A DNA stretch of 43,761 bases. It comes from Brachyspira pilosicoli (GTDB taxonomy: Bacteria; Spirochaetota; Brachyspiria; Brachyspirales; Brachyspiraceae). Positions within the stretch are counted from its first letter, which is position 1; every line of letters starts with the position of its first letter. Under the pieces are notes generated by a model. It made no database searches. It had not been told where the DNA came from and saw nothing but the letters and a program-made list of their open reading frames with translations. Of the stretch, positions 35,897 through 43,761 are shown one piece after another. The position numbers were made by a program, and so were the translations under genes. The DNA is taken from contig NZ_SAXY01000011.1 in the NCBI RefSeq assembly GCF_008016535.1, forward strand, positions 1 to 43,761. Direction: 5' to 3'.

Positions 35897-36373
35897 TTAT
35901 TTTAAATATGCTTCTATAGATTGATCAGATTCATTAGGAAGCATTTGAGCTGTTATATTTATACCATCAGCTATCATACTTTTTATTAATGCAATATCAT
36001 CTTCTGTAAGATTCACAGATTTCTTTATTTGCACAGAACCTTCCTTTTTTGCTACATTACCAATATTAACTGTTTTTATAGGTACTCCATTTTTTATTAT
36101 CTCATTCATATCTTCTATATTTTTAGTTATTAAAAATATTTTATCTTCATCATAAGTTCCTTCTTTGAACTTTTCTGCTGCTTTAGCTTTTGATAATATT
36201 GATAATTTTACTCCAGCAGGCTTTGATATTTTTAAAGCAGCTATTATAGTTTCATCTTTTACAGCCTGATCATTAACCACAGCTATTCTTGTAGCTCCTA
36301 CAGTATTTGTCCATACCATAGCAACCTGTCCATGTATTAATCTTTCATCTACTCTAGCATTTACTATACTCAT
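35897..36373 (-). CDS. PTS mannose-family EIIB component
   Basis: The domain accepts phosphate from EIIA and passes it to the incoming sugar. V-D-E-R-L-I-H14-G-Q places the phospho-histidine at residue 14 in the classical context. V-N-D-Q-A-V-K-D and K-P-A-G-V-K-L-S are also family features. The length (158) is normal for a separate IIB. GGAGG lies 7 nt before the ATG. It lies between IID and the MurR-like gene. Confidence 0.95.
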   Translation of the reverse strand: MSIVNARVDERLIHGQVAMVWTNTVGATRIAVVNDQAVKDETIIAALKISKPAGVKLSILSKAKAAEKFKEGTYDEDKIFLITKNIEDMNEIIKNGVPIKTVNIGNVAKKEGSVQIKKSVNLTEDDIALIKSMIADGINITAQMLPNESDQSIEAYLK

Positions 36374-36402
36374 ATTATTGCCTCCTTATATGTATTTTTA
36401 AA

Positions 36403-37230
36403 TTATTTACTGAATAAACTAATAATAAAGTCAAGCATTCCTTGAGAATTACCCAATACCATTCCTATTGCTATTATTACTATAATCAAATGTGTAGAGT
36501 TAAATTTTTTCTTACCTAACAACCAATATGAAAATAATACTACAACAAGAGGTATCAAAGAAGGCATTATTTTATCAAGCATTGACTGTATATCTAAAGA
36601 AACTTCTCCTAAATTAAAAGTAAGATTTAATTTATAAGTTATAACAGATGCTATTAATCCACCTACAACTGTTAATCCTAAAATTGCAGCTCCTTCTGTT
36701 ATAGGTGCTATAGAATTGGCAAAACCTACGGCTAATTTCTTACTTTCATTATATCCCACATAAGTAAATTTATATCTTACGAAAAGTACGGCTAAACATG
36801 CCAATACAGGAACTATTAATCCTACAGCATTACCATCTAATGCTATATAAGAAGCAATAGAGAACACTATAGCTCTGTATATTGCAATAAATAAAGTATC
36901 ACCTACACCAGCAAAAGGTCCCATTAATCCAGTTTTTAAACTAGATACAGCCTCTTCAGATTTTTCACCTAAACTCTCTTCCAAAGCCATATCAGCACCT
37001 ATTATAAGATGAGACATTGCTGGAGTAGTATTAAAATATCCTAATTGCATTTTTAAAGCTTTTTTCATTCCTTCAGGATTATTTTTATATATTCTTTTTA
37101 AAGCAGGCATTATTACCCAAGCATATCCTAACCCCTGCATTTTCTCATAATTCCAACCCCATTGAAATCCGAATAAATTTCTAACATATACTTTATTAAT
37201 ATCACTTTTAGTTAATTTATTATTTTCCAT
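36403..37230 (-). CDS. PTS mannose-family EIID membrane component
   Basis: IID pairs with IIC to form the sugar channel. Typical features are the N-terminal R-N-L-F-G-F-Q-W-G-W-N-Y-E-K-M-Q-G-L-G-Y, N-T-T-P-A-M-S-H-L-I-I-G-A and G-P-F-A-G-V-G-D-T-L-F (about 108-118), followed by several membrane helices in the C-terminal half. The length (275) is normal. GGAG lies 8 nt before the ATG. Confidence 0.95.
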   Translation of the reverse strand: MENNKLTKSDINKVYVRNLFGFQWGWNYEKMQGLGYAWVIMPALKRIYKNNPEGMKKALKMQLGYFNTTPAMSHLIIGADMALEESLGEKSEEAVSSLKTGLMGPFAGVGDTLFIAIYRAIVFSIASYIALDGNAVGLIVPVLACLAVLFVRYKFTYVGYNESKKLAVGFANSIAPITEGAAILGLTVVGGLIASVITYKLNLTFNLGEVSLDIQSMLDKIMPSLIPLVVVLFSYWLLGKKKFNSTHLIIVIIAIGMVLGNSQGMLDFIISLFSK

Positions 37231-37261
37231 TTATTAACTCCTATATAATTAAAATAAATTA

Positions 37262-38068
37262 TTATCCATCTATTTCTATTTCATCATCATCAGAAACAGA
37301 AGTTCCAGCAGTTTCTTTTACAGTTCCTTTCTCCATTGTTCTGTAATAATTAAGAGAGGCAAAAGCAAATCCTAATAAAGCTACAGCTAATACACTCATG
37401 TTTCCACCGCTGAATGCTATAGCAACAAATCCTATGATAAAATAATAAAAATATTTTTTAAGTGGTAAATATCTCATAAGTATAGCAATACCCATTGCAG
37501 GAAGTAAAGCCCCAGCTGCTTTTAATCCGTTCATAAACCAGTCTGGTATGAAATTATTGATAGTTTGTATCACTGTTTCTCCAAAAAACAATCCTATAAA
37601 TACGGGTATAACCCTTGATAATACCCATGGCAAAGTACCAAGTACATTGCACATCTCTACGCCTTTATAATTACCTTCCTCGGCATATCTATCTGCTTTA
37701 TGCTGGAATATTACATTTGTCATTCTTCCTAAAATATCTAACTGTGTTAATAAAAGCCCTATAGGAACCGCTATAGCAATTCCATATTCAGCACCCATTT
37801 GAGATAATATAGCATAAGAAGTACCTATTATTGCCCCAGATAAATAATCAGGAACTGTAGCTCCTCCATAAGTGGCTACACCTAATGTAGCTAATTGCAA
37901 AGTTGCACCTATAAATAGACCAGATTTTATATCTCCCAATAAAAAACCTGTAAAAGTGGCAGCAAATAATGGTGTATATACCCCAATTTGTATGGAAATT
38001 TGATCTAATACGCCTATGACTGTGTATACACATAGTATTAGAATTACTATAGAAGATAATTCTTGCAT
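37262..38068 (-). CDS. PTS mannose-family EIIC membrane component
   Basis: This is the substrate-translocating subunit and the first gene of the operon. It has multiple membrane helices and the N-terminal family pattern Q-I-S-I-Q-I-G-V-Y-T-P-L-F-A-A-T-F-T-G-F-L-L-G-D, then G-A-T-L-Q-L-A-T-L-G-V-A-T-Y-G-G and P-D-Y-L-S-G-A-I-I-G-T. The length (268) is normal, with an acidic soluble tail (D-D-D-E-I-E-I-D-G). GGAG lies 8 nt before the ATG. Substrate specificity within the mannose family cannot be read directly. The linked murQ points to MurNAc or a derivative. Confidence 0.95.
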   Translation of the reverse strand: MQELSSIVILILCVYTVIGVLDQISIQIGVYTPLFAATFTGFLLGDIKSGLFIGATLQLATLGVATYGGATVPDYLSGAIIGTSYAILSQMGAEYGIAIAVPIGLLLTQLDILGRMTNVIFQHKADRYAEEGNYKGVEMCNVLGTLPWVLSRVIPVFIGLFFGETVIQTINNFIPDWFMNGLKAAGALLPAMGIAILMRYLPLKKYFYYFIIGFVAIAFSGGNMSVLAVALLGFAFASLNYYRTMEKGTVKETAGTSVSDDDEIEIDG

Positions 38069-38094
38069 AAAACATACTCCTAAAAATATTTTTT

Positions 38095-38109
38095 TGTAAT
38101 TTTATTACA
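38095..38109. promoter_or_regulatory. Operator palindrome O2 (leader of the PTS/mur operon)
   Basis: TGTAAT-TTT-ATTACA, a perfect 6-bp-arm palindrome, 26 bp before the IIC start codon. It is the same as the core of the site at 38130-38156 apart from one spacer base. The centres are 41 bp apart, about four helical turns. Confidence 0.65.
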
Positions 38110-38129
38110 TTTATTATTTTTATTTTATT

Positions 38130-38156
38130 TTAAAATGTAATTTCATTACATTTTAA
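38130..38156. promoter_or_regulatory. Operator palindrome O1 over the transcription start
   Basis: The core TGTAAT-TTC-ATTACA (38136-38150) lies within a longer perfect inverted repeat with 12-bp arms (38130-38141 and 38145-38156). It begins 1 bp beyond the -10 box, so it covers the predicted +1, as expected for a repressor site. Confidence 0.72.
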
Positions 38157-38157
38157 T

Positions 38158-38185
38158 AGTATATATAAAAAATTTGCTATTGCAA
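38158..38185 (-). promoter_or_regulatory. Promoter of the PTS/mur operon
   Basis: On the minus strand: TTGCAA (38180-38185), 16-bp spacer, TATACT (38158-38163). The predicted start near 38151 falls inside operator O1. The rest of the gap to 38548 holds an inverted repeat and a probable copA terminator. Confidence 0.62.
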
Positions 38186-38353
38186 GTTTTTTTATAAAAA
38201 ATTCTCAAGTTATTAGTATAATTTTTATAATTTATTATATATTCCCCCACCTTTTATATTTTATGTTTAATTTTAAATTATTATTTTAATTTATTTTACT
38301 GCCAAATAAAAAATTATAGTCCCACACAAGTATTAATCAAATTTACACATCAA

Positions 38354-38441
38354 TTAACGCACGATAAATAAAATTTTGTTTTTTTATAAAATTTAAATAG
38401 TAATTTATTATTATTTGTTAGCTTCACACTGCGTGCGTTAA
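38354..38441. repeat. Intergenic element bounded by a 10-bp inverted repeat
   Basis: TTAACGCACG (38354-38363) and CGTGCGTTAA (38432-38441) are perfect complements enclosing 68 nt of AT-rich sequence. The GC-rich arms stand out in this region. It may be a dispersed non-autonomous repeat or a long hairpin. No coding sequence is inside. Confidence 0.5.
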
Positions 38442-38470
38442 AAGATATAAAAAATATAAAAAAATAATAT

Positions 38471-38500
38471 ATGTAAATTAAAATTAATTCTAATTTACAT
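38471..38500 (-). terminator. Possible copA terminator
   Basis: ATGTAAATTA (38471-38480) and TAATTTACAT (38491-38500) form a 10-bp stem with a 10-nt loop. On the minus strand it is followed by a T-rich stretch, about 50 bp after the copA stop. The stem is AT-only apart from two pairs, so termination would be weak. An operator is an alternative. Confidence 0.4.
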
Positions 38501-38548
38501 AGATTTTGGAGTAAAGTATGAATAAAAAAACTAAGTAGTTATTAAAAG

Positions 38549-40825
38549 TTATTTGCTAGGTTTAAAAAAGTTTAATCTTAAAGCATTAGTAACAACAGAA
38601 ACAGAACTTAAACTCATAGCAAGAGCAGCAAATATAGGATTGAGAAGTAAATCCTTACCCATAATAGCAGTCAAAAATCCTCCCATAGAAGAAGCTATTA
38701 AAGGCTCTCTAAATACATGCAAAACTCCTGCCGCAATTGGTATGCCTATTACATTATAGCAAAAAGCCCAAAACAAGTTCTGTTTTATATCTCTCATAGT
38801 AGCTTTGCTTAATTCTATGGCAGTAACAACATCATTAGTGTTTGATTTTACTAATACTATATCAGCACTTTCAATAGCAACATCAGTACCGCTCCCAATG
38901 GCAATACCAACATTAGCTTGAGTTAAAGCAGGGGCATCATTTATACCATCGCCTACCATAGCAACAGTAAAACCTTCATCTTGAAGTTTTTTCACTTCAT
39001 TAGATTTTTCTTCAGGCAGTACCTCAGCAAATACAATATCAATACCCGCTTCTTTTGCAACTGAGTTAGCTGTGTTTTTATTGTCACCTGTAATCATTGC
39101 AGTTTTTATTCCAAGTTTATGAAGTCTATTTATTGCTTCTATGCTTTCTTTTTTTAATTTATCAGCAACTGCTATTATTCCTAAAAGTTTATTATCGTAT
39201 ACAACATACATAGGAGTCTTACCTTCTTTTGAAAGTTTATCCATATCAGAATTATAATTTTCTATATTGATATTTTCTTTATTCATTAGTTTGTCATTGC
39301 CCATTAAAACTTTTTTATTATCAATATATGTTTCTATACCAAAACCTGCTATTGCTTTGAAATTTTCTATATTTAGAAGTTTAATATTTTTTTCTTTAGC
39401 CTCTCTTACTATAGCTTCACCTAATGGGTGCTCACTTCCATTTTCAGCACTTGCTGCTATTAAAAGAAGTTTATCTTTATCATCAGAAATAATATCTGTA
39501 ACATAAGGCTTGCCCTCAGTAAGAGTTCCTGTTTTGTCAAACATTACAGCATTTATTTTTTGAGAAATCTCTAAAGCCTCAGCATTTTTAAAAAGTATTC
39601 CAAGCTCAGCACCTTTTCCAGTACCAACCATTATTGCAGTAGGTGTAGCAAGCCCTAAAGCACAAGGACAAGCTATAACAAGCACAGATACAAATACTGT
39701 TAAAGAAAATACAAAATTATGAAGAGCTATAAACCAAATTATACCAGATATCAAAGCTATAGTTATTACAGCAGGCACAAAGTATGAAGAAACCACATCG
39801 GCAATATGTGCTATTGGAGCTTTTGAACCCTGAGCATCTTCTACAAGTTTTATAATTTGTGCTAATGCAGTGTCAGCTCCTACTTTTTGAGCTTTAAATT
39901 TGAAACTTCCTGTTTTATTTATAGAAGCCCCAACTACTTTATCTCCTACGCTCTTTTCAACAGGTATACTCTCCCCTGTAAGCATTGATTCATCAACACT
40001 GCTGTATCCTTCTATAATTTCTCCGTCAACAGGAATCTTCTCTCCCGGACGAACTAATACTATATCATCAACTTTTACATCTGAAATCTTTATCTCTTTT
40101 TCTTCACCGTCTTTTATTATAGTTGCAGTTTTAGGCTGAAGTCCCATAAGTTTCTTTATAGCCTCTCCTGTTTTTCCTTTGCTTCTAGCCTCTAAATATT
40201 TTCCAAACTGTACTAATGTTATTATAACTGCAGCTGACTCATAATAGAGATTATCTCCATGAGGATTAAGTCCCATAAATGATAAAACAGTAGAATAAAT
40301 ACTATAACTAAATGCCGCTGTTGTTCCTATTGCCACAAGTGAATCCATATTAGGACTTCCTCTAAAAAGTGCAGGAAAACCTAATGTATAAAATTTATAG
40401 CCTGATATCATAACAGGTACACATAAAAATATTGCTACTATAGAAAAAATTTGCGGATTTAAATGATGCACTAAAAAACTAGGTATTGGAAACTTAACAA
40501 AACTTACCATAGGTGCCATTGATATATAAAATAAAGGTATGGAAAATATTGCTGATACTATGAGTCTTATTTTCTGCTCTTTTATTTCTCTTGCTTTTAC
40601 TAAGGCAGGGTCTTCTTCTTTACCCAAAACTTGATACCCCGCCTTTACAACAACATTAACTATATCATCATATTTAAGCTTTTTTTCATCATAGTTAAAT
40701 ACAGCTTTTTCTGTAGCTATATTAACATTAGCCTCTTCAATACCTTCTGTTTTTTTCAAAGCTCTCTCTACTGCTCTTGAACATGCCGCACAGTGCATGC
40801 CTCCTATTTTTAAAGTCATTTTCAT
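38549..40825 (-). CDS. copA: Copper-exporting P1B-type ATPase
   Basis: CopA pumps Cu(I) out of the cytoplasm. One N-terminal heavy-metal domain carries G-M-H-C12-A-A-C15. Eight membrane helices follow, with the transport motif C-P-C near 386 in [11 protein letters not shown], phosphorylation site D-K-T-G-T near 431, S-E-H-P-L-G near 466 in the N-domain, and V-G-D-G-I-N-D-A-P near 626. The length (758) is normal for a one-HMA enzyme. AGGGG lies 7 nt before the ATG at 40825, favouring it over the next ATG two codons later. No copZ or csoR is adjacent, but a G-rich motif sits beside its promoter. Confidence 0.95.
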   Translation of the reverse strand: MKMTLKIGGMHCAACSRAVERALKKTEGIEEANVNIATEKAVFNYDEKKLKYDDIVNVVVKAGYQVLGKEEDPALVKAREIKEQKIRLIVSAIFSIPLFYISMAPMVSFVKFPIPSFLVHHLNPQIFSIVAIFLCVPVMISGYKFYTLGFPALFRGSPNMDSLVAIGTTAAFSYSIYSTVLSFMGLNPHGDNLYYESAAVIITLVQFGKYLEARSKGKTGEAIKKLMGLQPKTATIIKDGEEKEIKISDVKVDDIVLVRPGEKIPVDGEIIEGYSSVDESMLTGESIPVEKSVGDKVVGASINKTGSFKFKAQKVGADTALAQIIKLVEDAQGSKAPIAHIADVVSSYFVPAVITIALISGIIWFIALHNFVFSLTVFVSVLVIACPCALGLATPTAIMVGTGKGAELGILFKNAEALEISQKINAVMFDKTGTLTEGKPYVTDIISDDKDKLLLIAASAENGSEHPLGEAIVREAKEKNIKLLNIENFKAIAGFGIETYIDNKKVLMGNDKLMNKENINIENYNSDMDKLSKEGKTPMYVVYDNKLLGIIAVADKLKKESIEAINRLHKLGIKTAMITGDNKNTANSVAKEAGIDIVFAEVLPEEKSNEVKKLQDEGFTVAMVGDGINDAPALTQANVGIAIGSGTDVAIESADIVLVKSNTNDVVTAIELSKATMRDIKQNLFWAFCYNVIGIPIAAGVLHVFREPLIASSMGGFLTAIMGKDLLLNPIFAALAMSLSSVSVVTNALRLNFFKPSK

Positions 40826-40894
40826 ATATATAAACCCCTGTATAAAAAGTATTTTACTATTTTTTATAAAATGTTACAATAGTCTAACAATGTT

Positions 40895-40922
40895 ATTATA
40901 ATATATTTTCAATAAAATTCAA
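40895..40922 (-). promoter_or_regulatory. copA promoter
   Basis: On the minus strand: TTGAAT (40917-40922), 16-bp spacer, TATAAT (40895-40900), about 70 nt before the copA ATG. An inverted repeat TGTTA/TAACA (40872-40889) covers the predicted transcription start. Confidence 0.6.
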
Positions 40923-40941
40923 GTAGGGGGTATAGGTATAC
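40923..40941. promoter_or_regulatory. G-rich candidate metal-regulator site next to copA promoter
   Basis: GTAGGGGGTATAGGTATAC abuts the copA -35 box. The run of five G and the GGTATA-GGTATA direct repeat stand out in AT-rich DNA and resemble CsoR-type copper operators, although the match is not palindromic. The assignment is tentative. Confidence 0.4.
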
Positions 40942-41037
40942 TAAAGAAAATTGATTTGAATTTATTTTTTATAGCAAATAATATGTTTCCAAACTAAAAA
41001 GATTTAAATTACTAAAATATGTCAATGTATATATTCA

Positions 41038-41066
41038 TTGACTTTTTAATAAAAACATAATAAAAT
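41038..41066 (+). promoter_or_regulatory. cheW promoter
   Basis: TTGACT (41038-41043), 17-bp spacer, TAAAAT (41061-41066), about 92 nt before the cheW ATG. Apart from the copA control region, nothing else is recognisable between 40826 and 41157. Confidence 0.5.
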
Positions 41067-41157
41067 ACGTTACTAATAATAAAAACAATATTTATTAATT
41101 TTGCAAATATATTTCCGATAATCTAATAACTGCAAAAATTATATGGAGGCATTATAT

Positions 41158-41658
41158 ATGGCTGAAATAGAGCAACAACCTATTGAAAATAAGGTTGATG
41201 TAGAAAATAGTATTAACCTAGTTACTTTTAAATTAGGAAACAATGAATATGCTATAGACATTATGCAGGCTAAAGAAATTATTAAAATGGAAAAAATTAC
41301 GCTCATACCTAATGCTCCAGATTATGTTGAAGGCGTTATTAATCTTAGAGGAAATATTATTCCAATAGTTGATCTTAAAAAAAGATTTAATTTAGAAGAA
41401 AATGACGGTGAAAAAAATACAGGTATCATTATTGTAAAAATAGATGATGTAGATATGGGTATTATTATAGATGCTATTTCTAAAGTAGTATCCATTGTCA
41501 CTTCTAATATACAGCCACCTCCACCTATGTTATCTGGAATAGGTCAAAAATATATTAAAGGTGTTGCTAAATTAGAAGATAAATTATTAGTTGTTCTTGA
41601 CTTAGAAAAATTGATAGTCGGCGATGATGACGATATAGAAGAAAATATAGAAAATTAA
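41158..41658 (+). CDS. cheW: Chemotaxis coupling protein CheW
   Basis: CheW links chemoreceptors to the CheA kinase at the cell pole. The 166-residue protein has the CheW fold: L-V-T-F-K-L-G-N-N-E-Y-A-I-D-I near 23-37, I-P-N-A-P-D-Y-V-E-G-V-I-N-L-R-G-N-I-I-P-I-V-D-L in the middle, and Y-I-K-G-V-A-K-L-E-D-K-L-L-V-V-L-D-L-E-K near the end. The C-terminus is acidic. I chose ATG 41158 because GGAGG lies 8 nt upstream, and the ATG at 41143 overlaps that site. The gene stands alone and overlaps the next, convergent gene by 4 bp. Confidence 0.96.
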   Translation: MAEIEQQPIENKVDVENSINLVTFKLGNNEYAIDIMQAKEIIKMEKITLIPNAPDYVEGVINLRGNIIPIVDLKKRFNLEENDGEKNTGIIIVKIDDVDMGIIIDAISKVVSIVTSNIQPPPPMLSGIGQKYIKGVAKLEDKLLVVLDLEKLIVGDDDDIEENIEN

Positions 41659-42236
41659 AATATTGCTGTTATTACTTTATTTTCACTTATTATAATATCT
41701 AATATTTCATCATTATCATCTTTAGGTAGTATTGGAAGTATCTGATAATCATATGAAATCCCTATTCTTAAAGCATTTTTATTTTCTTTTAGAATATTAT
41801 CATAATAACCTCTTCCAAAGCCTATTCTATTGCAATGTTCATCAAAACCTAAAGCTGGTATTATAAACATTGTTATATTTTCTACATTACAATCTTTGCA
41901 ATGTTCAAATGGTTCACCATTACCAAACTTAGTATTAAAATTAATATCCTTGTCATAATCTTCTATATATTTTAATATCATATTATGATCATCTATTATA
42001 TATGGAGCAGATACTTTAATGTTTTTATTTAAAAGTTTCTCTATGATATTTTTTGTAGGAACTTCATTAGCAAAATCTATATATAAACAAACTTCTCTAA
42101 ATTTATTTATGTCTACTATATTAAAGAATTTATTAGTAATTATACTAGCCCTACTCTCTATAAAATTACTATCTAACTTACTTCGTATAAGTTTTAATGA
42201 TTTTCTTAAAATTTGTTTCTCTTCTTTTGTATGCAC
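41655..42236 (-). CDS. 5-formyltetrahydrofolate cyclo-ligase
   Basis: The enzyme converts 5-formyl-THF and ATP to 5,10-methenyl-THF, returning a storage folate to the one-carbon pool. Family marks are the basic N-terminal K-Q-I-L-R-K-S-L-K-L-I-R and the ATP/folate signature I-P-A-L-G-F-D-E-H-C-N-R-I-G-F-G-R-G-Y-Y-D near 125-145. The length (193) is normal. It starts 14 bp after the PilZ gene and is probably co-transcribed with it, though the functions look unrelated. Confidence 0.93.
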   Translation of the reverse strand: MHTKEEKQILRKSLKLIRSKLDSNFIESRASIITNKFFNIVDINKFREVCLYIDFANEVPTKNIIEKLLNKNIKVSAPYIIDDHNMILKYIEDYDKDINFNTKFGNGEPFEHCKDCNVENITMFIIPALGFDEHCNRIGFGRGYYDNILKENKNALRIGISYDYQILPILPKDDNDEILDIIISENKVITAIF

Positions 42237-42250
42237 TTTAATTTTAATTA

Positions 42251-42994
42251 TTATGATGAGAAATTTTCATCTTCATATTCTATCAATATTTCTTGTAATA
42301 ACTTATCTCTTATAATCTGATCAATAATCTTTTGAGAAGCCACACCTATATCAATAAATTGCACCGCAAAACCTTTAGGAAAATTAGGTCTTTCTGAGCC
42401 ATTATTTATAAAAACAACTTTAGCTTCTGTAAATAATTTAAAATCTCTAAAAGAAATAGTAAGCCCAAGCATCTCACCCTTGTTTGGAATATTAATATCA
42501 GAGCGAATATAAGCACCATTACCGCTAATAGATAATATATTTCTTTCCATAGTGCCACGCATTTTATCTTTATAAGCTATTATAACATTCAAAGGCCAAT
42601 TTACTCTTGAATATTGTCTTCTCTGAGAACTTTCATTATTATTAACATACTGTAAAAGCATATTATTGATATAACTCATATCAGATTTCTTATTAAATAT
42701 TATAGCATAAGGATATTTATCATTATTAAAATCATCTTCTGCTTCTATAATAACTAATTTTATTTGCGGATTTATATCTTTTATTTTATCAGCAAAAAAA
42801 CTAATACTATTTTCATCTTTTTCATTATATCTAATCATATAAAAATAAACGTCTATATTATTTTTTATAATAAATGACATAGATGAATGAGTGTCTTTAA
42901 AAGTAGTTATATCAAAAGATGCTGAAAGTCCATTTTTATATTTTCCTATAATATTAGAGTCATTTTCTATTAATACGGCCTTTACTTTATCCAT
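42251..42994 (-). CDS. PilZ-domain protein with degenerate receiver-like domain
   Basis: Residues 1-115 resemble a response-regulator receiver (A-V-L-I-E-N-D at the acidic pocket, then I-D-V-Y-F-Y-M-I-R-Y-N). The phospho-acceptor Asp expected after the D-V-Y-F strand appears replaced by Tyr. Residues about 125-235 form a PilZ domain with R-Q-Y-S-R (RxxxR) and S-I-S-G-N-G where D/N-x-S-x-x-G is expected, so the first position is Ser. PilZ domains bind cyclic di-GMP and often control flagellar motility. Binding here is plausible because the arginines remain, but is not certain. GGAG lies 7 nt before the ATG. Confidence 0.8.
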   Translation of the reverse strand: MDKVKAVLIENDSNIIGKYKNGLSASFDITTFKDTHSSMSFIIKNNIDVYFYMIRYNEKDENSISFFADKIKDINPQIKLVIIEAEDDFNNDKYPYAIIFNKKSDMSYINNMLLQYVNNNESSQRRQYSRVNWPLNVIIAYKDKMRGTMERNILSISGNGAYIRSDINIPNKGEMLGLTISFRDFKLFTEAKVVFINNGSERPNFPKGFAVQFIDIGVASQKIIDQIIRDKLLQEILIEYEDENFSS

Positions 42995-43069
42995 TAATTT
43001 CTCCTTATATATAACTGCATTAACTATAACATATTTAAATATTTATACAATACTATTATAGTAAAATAT

Positions 43070-43761
43070 TGTTTAGGAGTATGAGATATTGGACATTTTT
43101 TAGTATAAAAAAAGCAGTATACTTGTTATAATATTTTGATATAGAAAATAAATAAAGGATACTACTATGAAAAAAGATTATAGCACAGAATTTAAATTAT
43201 TTATAGTGGATGAAGCATTAGAAACTAAAAATATTAAAAGATTTTTAAAGATAGAAGAAATACCCAAATCTACTTTTTATGCTTGGCTTAAGAAATATAA
43301 AGACACTGGAACTGTCGCTAATTTTAGCACTAAACCAAAAACTTCTCCAAATATCTTTAATAATCAAGAAGCTATTAATTTAATTATTGAACTCTATACT
43401 AAAGAATATCGAGGTAAGCATTATATTAAAGCATATTTAAATCGTGAAGGCATTAAGATAGGTGTTACAGCTATAGAGAATGTACTAAAAAGAAATAATC
43501 TTTGGAGATATAAAACAAAAAAGAAAAAGAAGCGATATGATAAGCGTAAATTTGTCTCTAAAATACAAAAAGAAGGCAAAATAGTTCAAATAGACACTAA
43601 ATATATCAAATTAGGCAGAAAAACAGTTTATCAATTTACTGCTGTAGATTTAGCTACTCGTTATAGTTGGAGGCAAATCTATGAGGATAAAACACCTTCT
43701 AGTGCTTTATCTTTCTTAAAATATGTCTTAAAAACTTCACCTTTTAGGATACAAGCTATAC
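43070..43761 (+). mobile_element. IS481-family element, left part (cut by window end)
   Basis: It begins TGTTTAGGAG, equivalent to the left end of the complete copy at 14463, and runs past the window end. Scattered single-base differences from the complete copy show it is a separate copy. Preceding sequences are unrelated, which supports the boundary. Confidence 0.9.
43167..43761 (+). CDS. IS481-family transposase, N-terminal 198 residues (partial)
   Basis: The frame is open from ATG 43167 (AAGGAT upstream) to the window end without a stop. It covers the helix-turn-helix, the basic linker and the first catalytic Asp (V-Q-I-D-T, residue 143), and is cut before the second (T-D-N-G). It differs from the complete copy by a few residues, for example E for K at 19 and S for Y at 178. 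It is partial only because of the window edge. Confidence 0.9.
   Translation, partial: MKKDYSTEFKLFIVDEALETKNIKRFLKIEEIPKSTFYAWLKKYKDTGTVANFSTKPKTSPNIFNNQEAINLIIELYTKEYRGKHYIKAYLNREGIKIGVTAIENVLKRNNLWRYKTKKKKKRYDKRKFVSKIQKEGKIVQIDTKYIKLGRKTVYQFTAVDLATRYSWRQIYEDKTPSSALSFLKYVLKTSPFRIQAI

Noticed and set aside
38518-38538. Six-codon reading frame (M-N-K-K-T-K) with GGAG upstream, between copA and the PTS promoter
   Set aside because: It is too short to call a gene. It could be the remnant of a deleted plus-strand gene, but nothing downstream in frame supports this.

Overview
The window is very AT-rich, and its gene content points to an anaerobic spirochaete, almost certainly Brachyspira. That assignment is inference from recalled protein families and intergenic repeats; no search was run. 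Both ends lie inside copies of the same IS481-family element (right end at 1-204, left end from 43070). A third, complete copy sits at 14463-15498. All three have the same orientation, which is what a contig broken at repeats looks like.

Layout. 1-413: IS end and a GC-rich intergenic repeat. 414-3862 (minus): methionine synthase split into a MetH lacking its reactivation domain and a separate reactivation-domain protein. 4007-9234 (plus): TPR-like protein, GlmU-like uridylyltransferase, exported propeller-like protein, DUF2225 protein and an LptF/G permease. 9243-14377 (minus): GNAT protein, proS, yqeK-hflX and an exported unknown, with several hairpin repeats between them. 14463-15498: complete IS copy, inserted next to a terminator. 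15624-19002 (minus): rny-ymdB-membrane protein operon. 19272-21495 (minus): GNAT protein and groL. 21842-23762 (plus): aldB-type aldehyde dehydrogenase with its DUF779 partner. 23783-25796 (minus): K+/H+ antiporter and msrB. 25988-26170: tRNA-Lys and tRNA-Glu. 26226-29524 (plus): LCP-family protein, rsfS, a small beta-barrel-like protein and an alpha/beta hydrolase. 29551-30009 (minus): lipoprotein. 30234-32587 (plus): gap-pgk.

32666-38068 (minus) is the most distinctive block. It is a seven-gene operon for a mannose-family PTS (IIC, IID, IIB, IIA) interleaved with a MurR/RpiR regulator, MurQ etherase and a beta-lactamase-fold hydrolase. Its promoter carries two matching 15-bp palindromes, one over the predicted transcription start and one 41 bp further into the leader. 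The simplest reading is uptake and catabolism of N-acetylmuramic acid or a muropeptide, with a mannose-family transporter in place of the usual glucose-family MurP.

38549-42994: copA copper ATPase (minus), cheW (plus), and a PilZ protein with a degenerate receiver domain followed by 5-formyl-THF cyclo-ligase (both minus).

Three genes (the TPR-like gene at 4007, yqeK, and the LCP gene at 26226) lack a Shine-Dalgarno sequence and have a -10 box ending 6-8 nt before the ATG. They may be translated from leaderless mRNAs.
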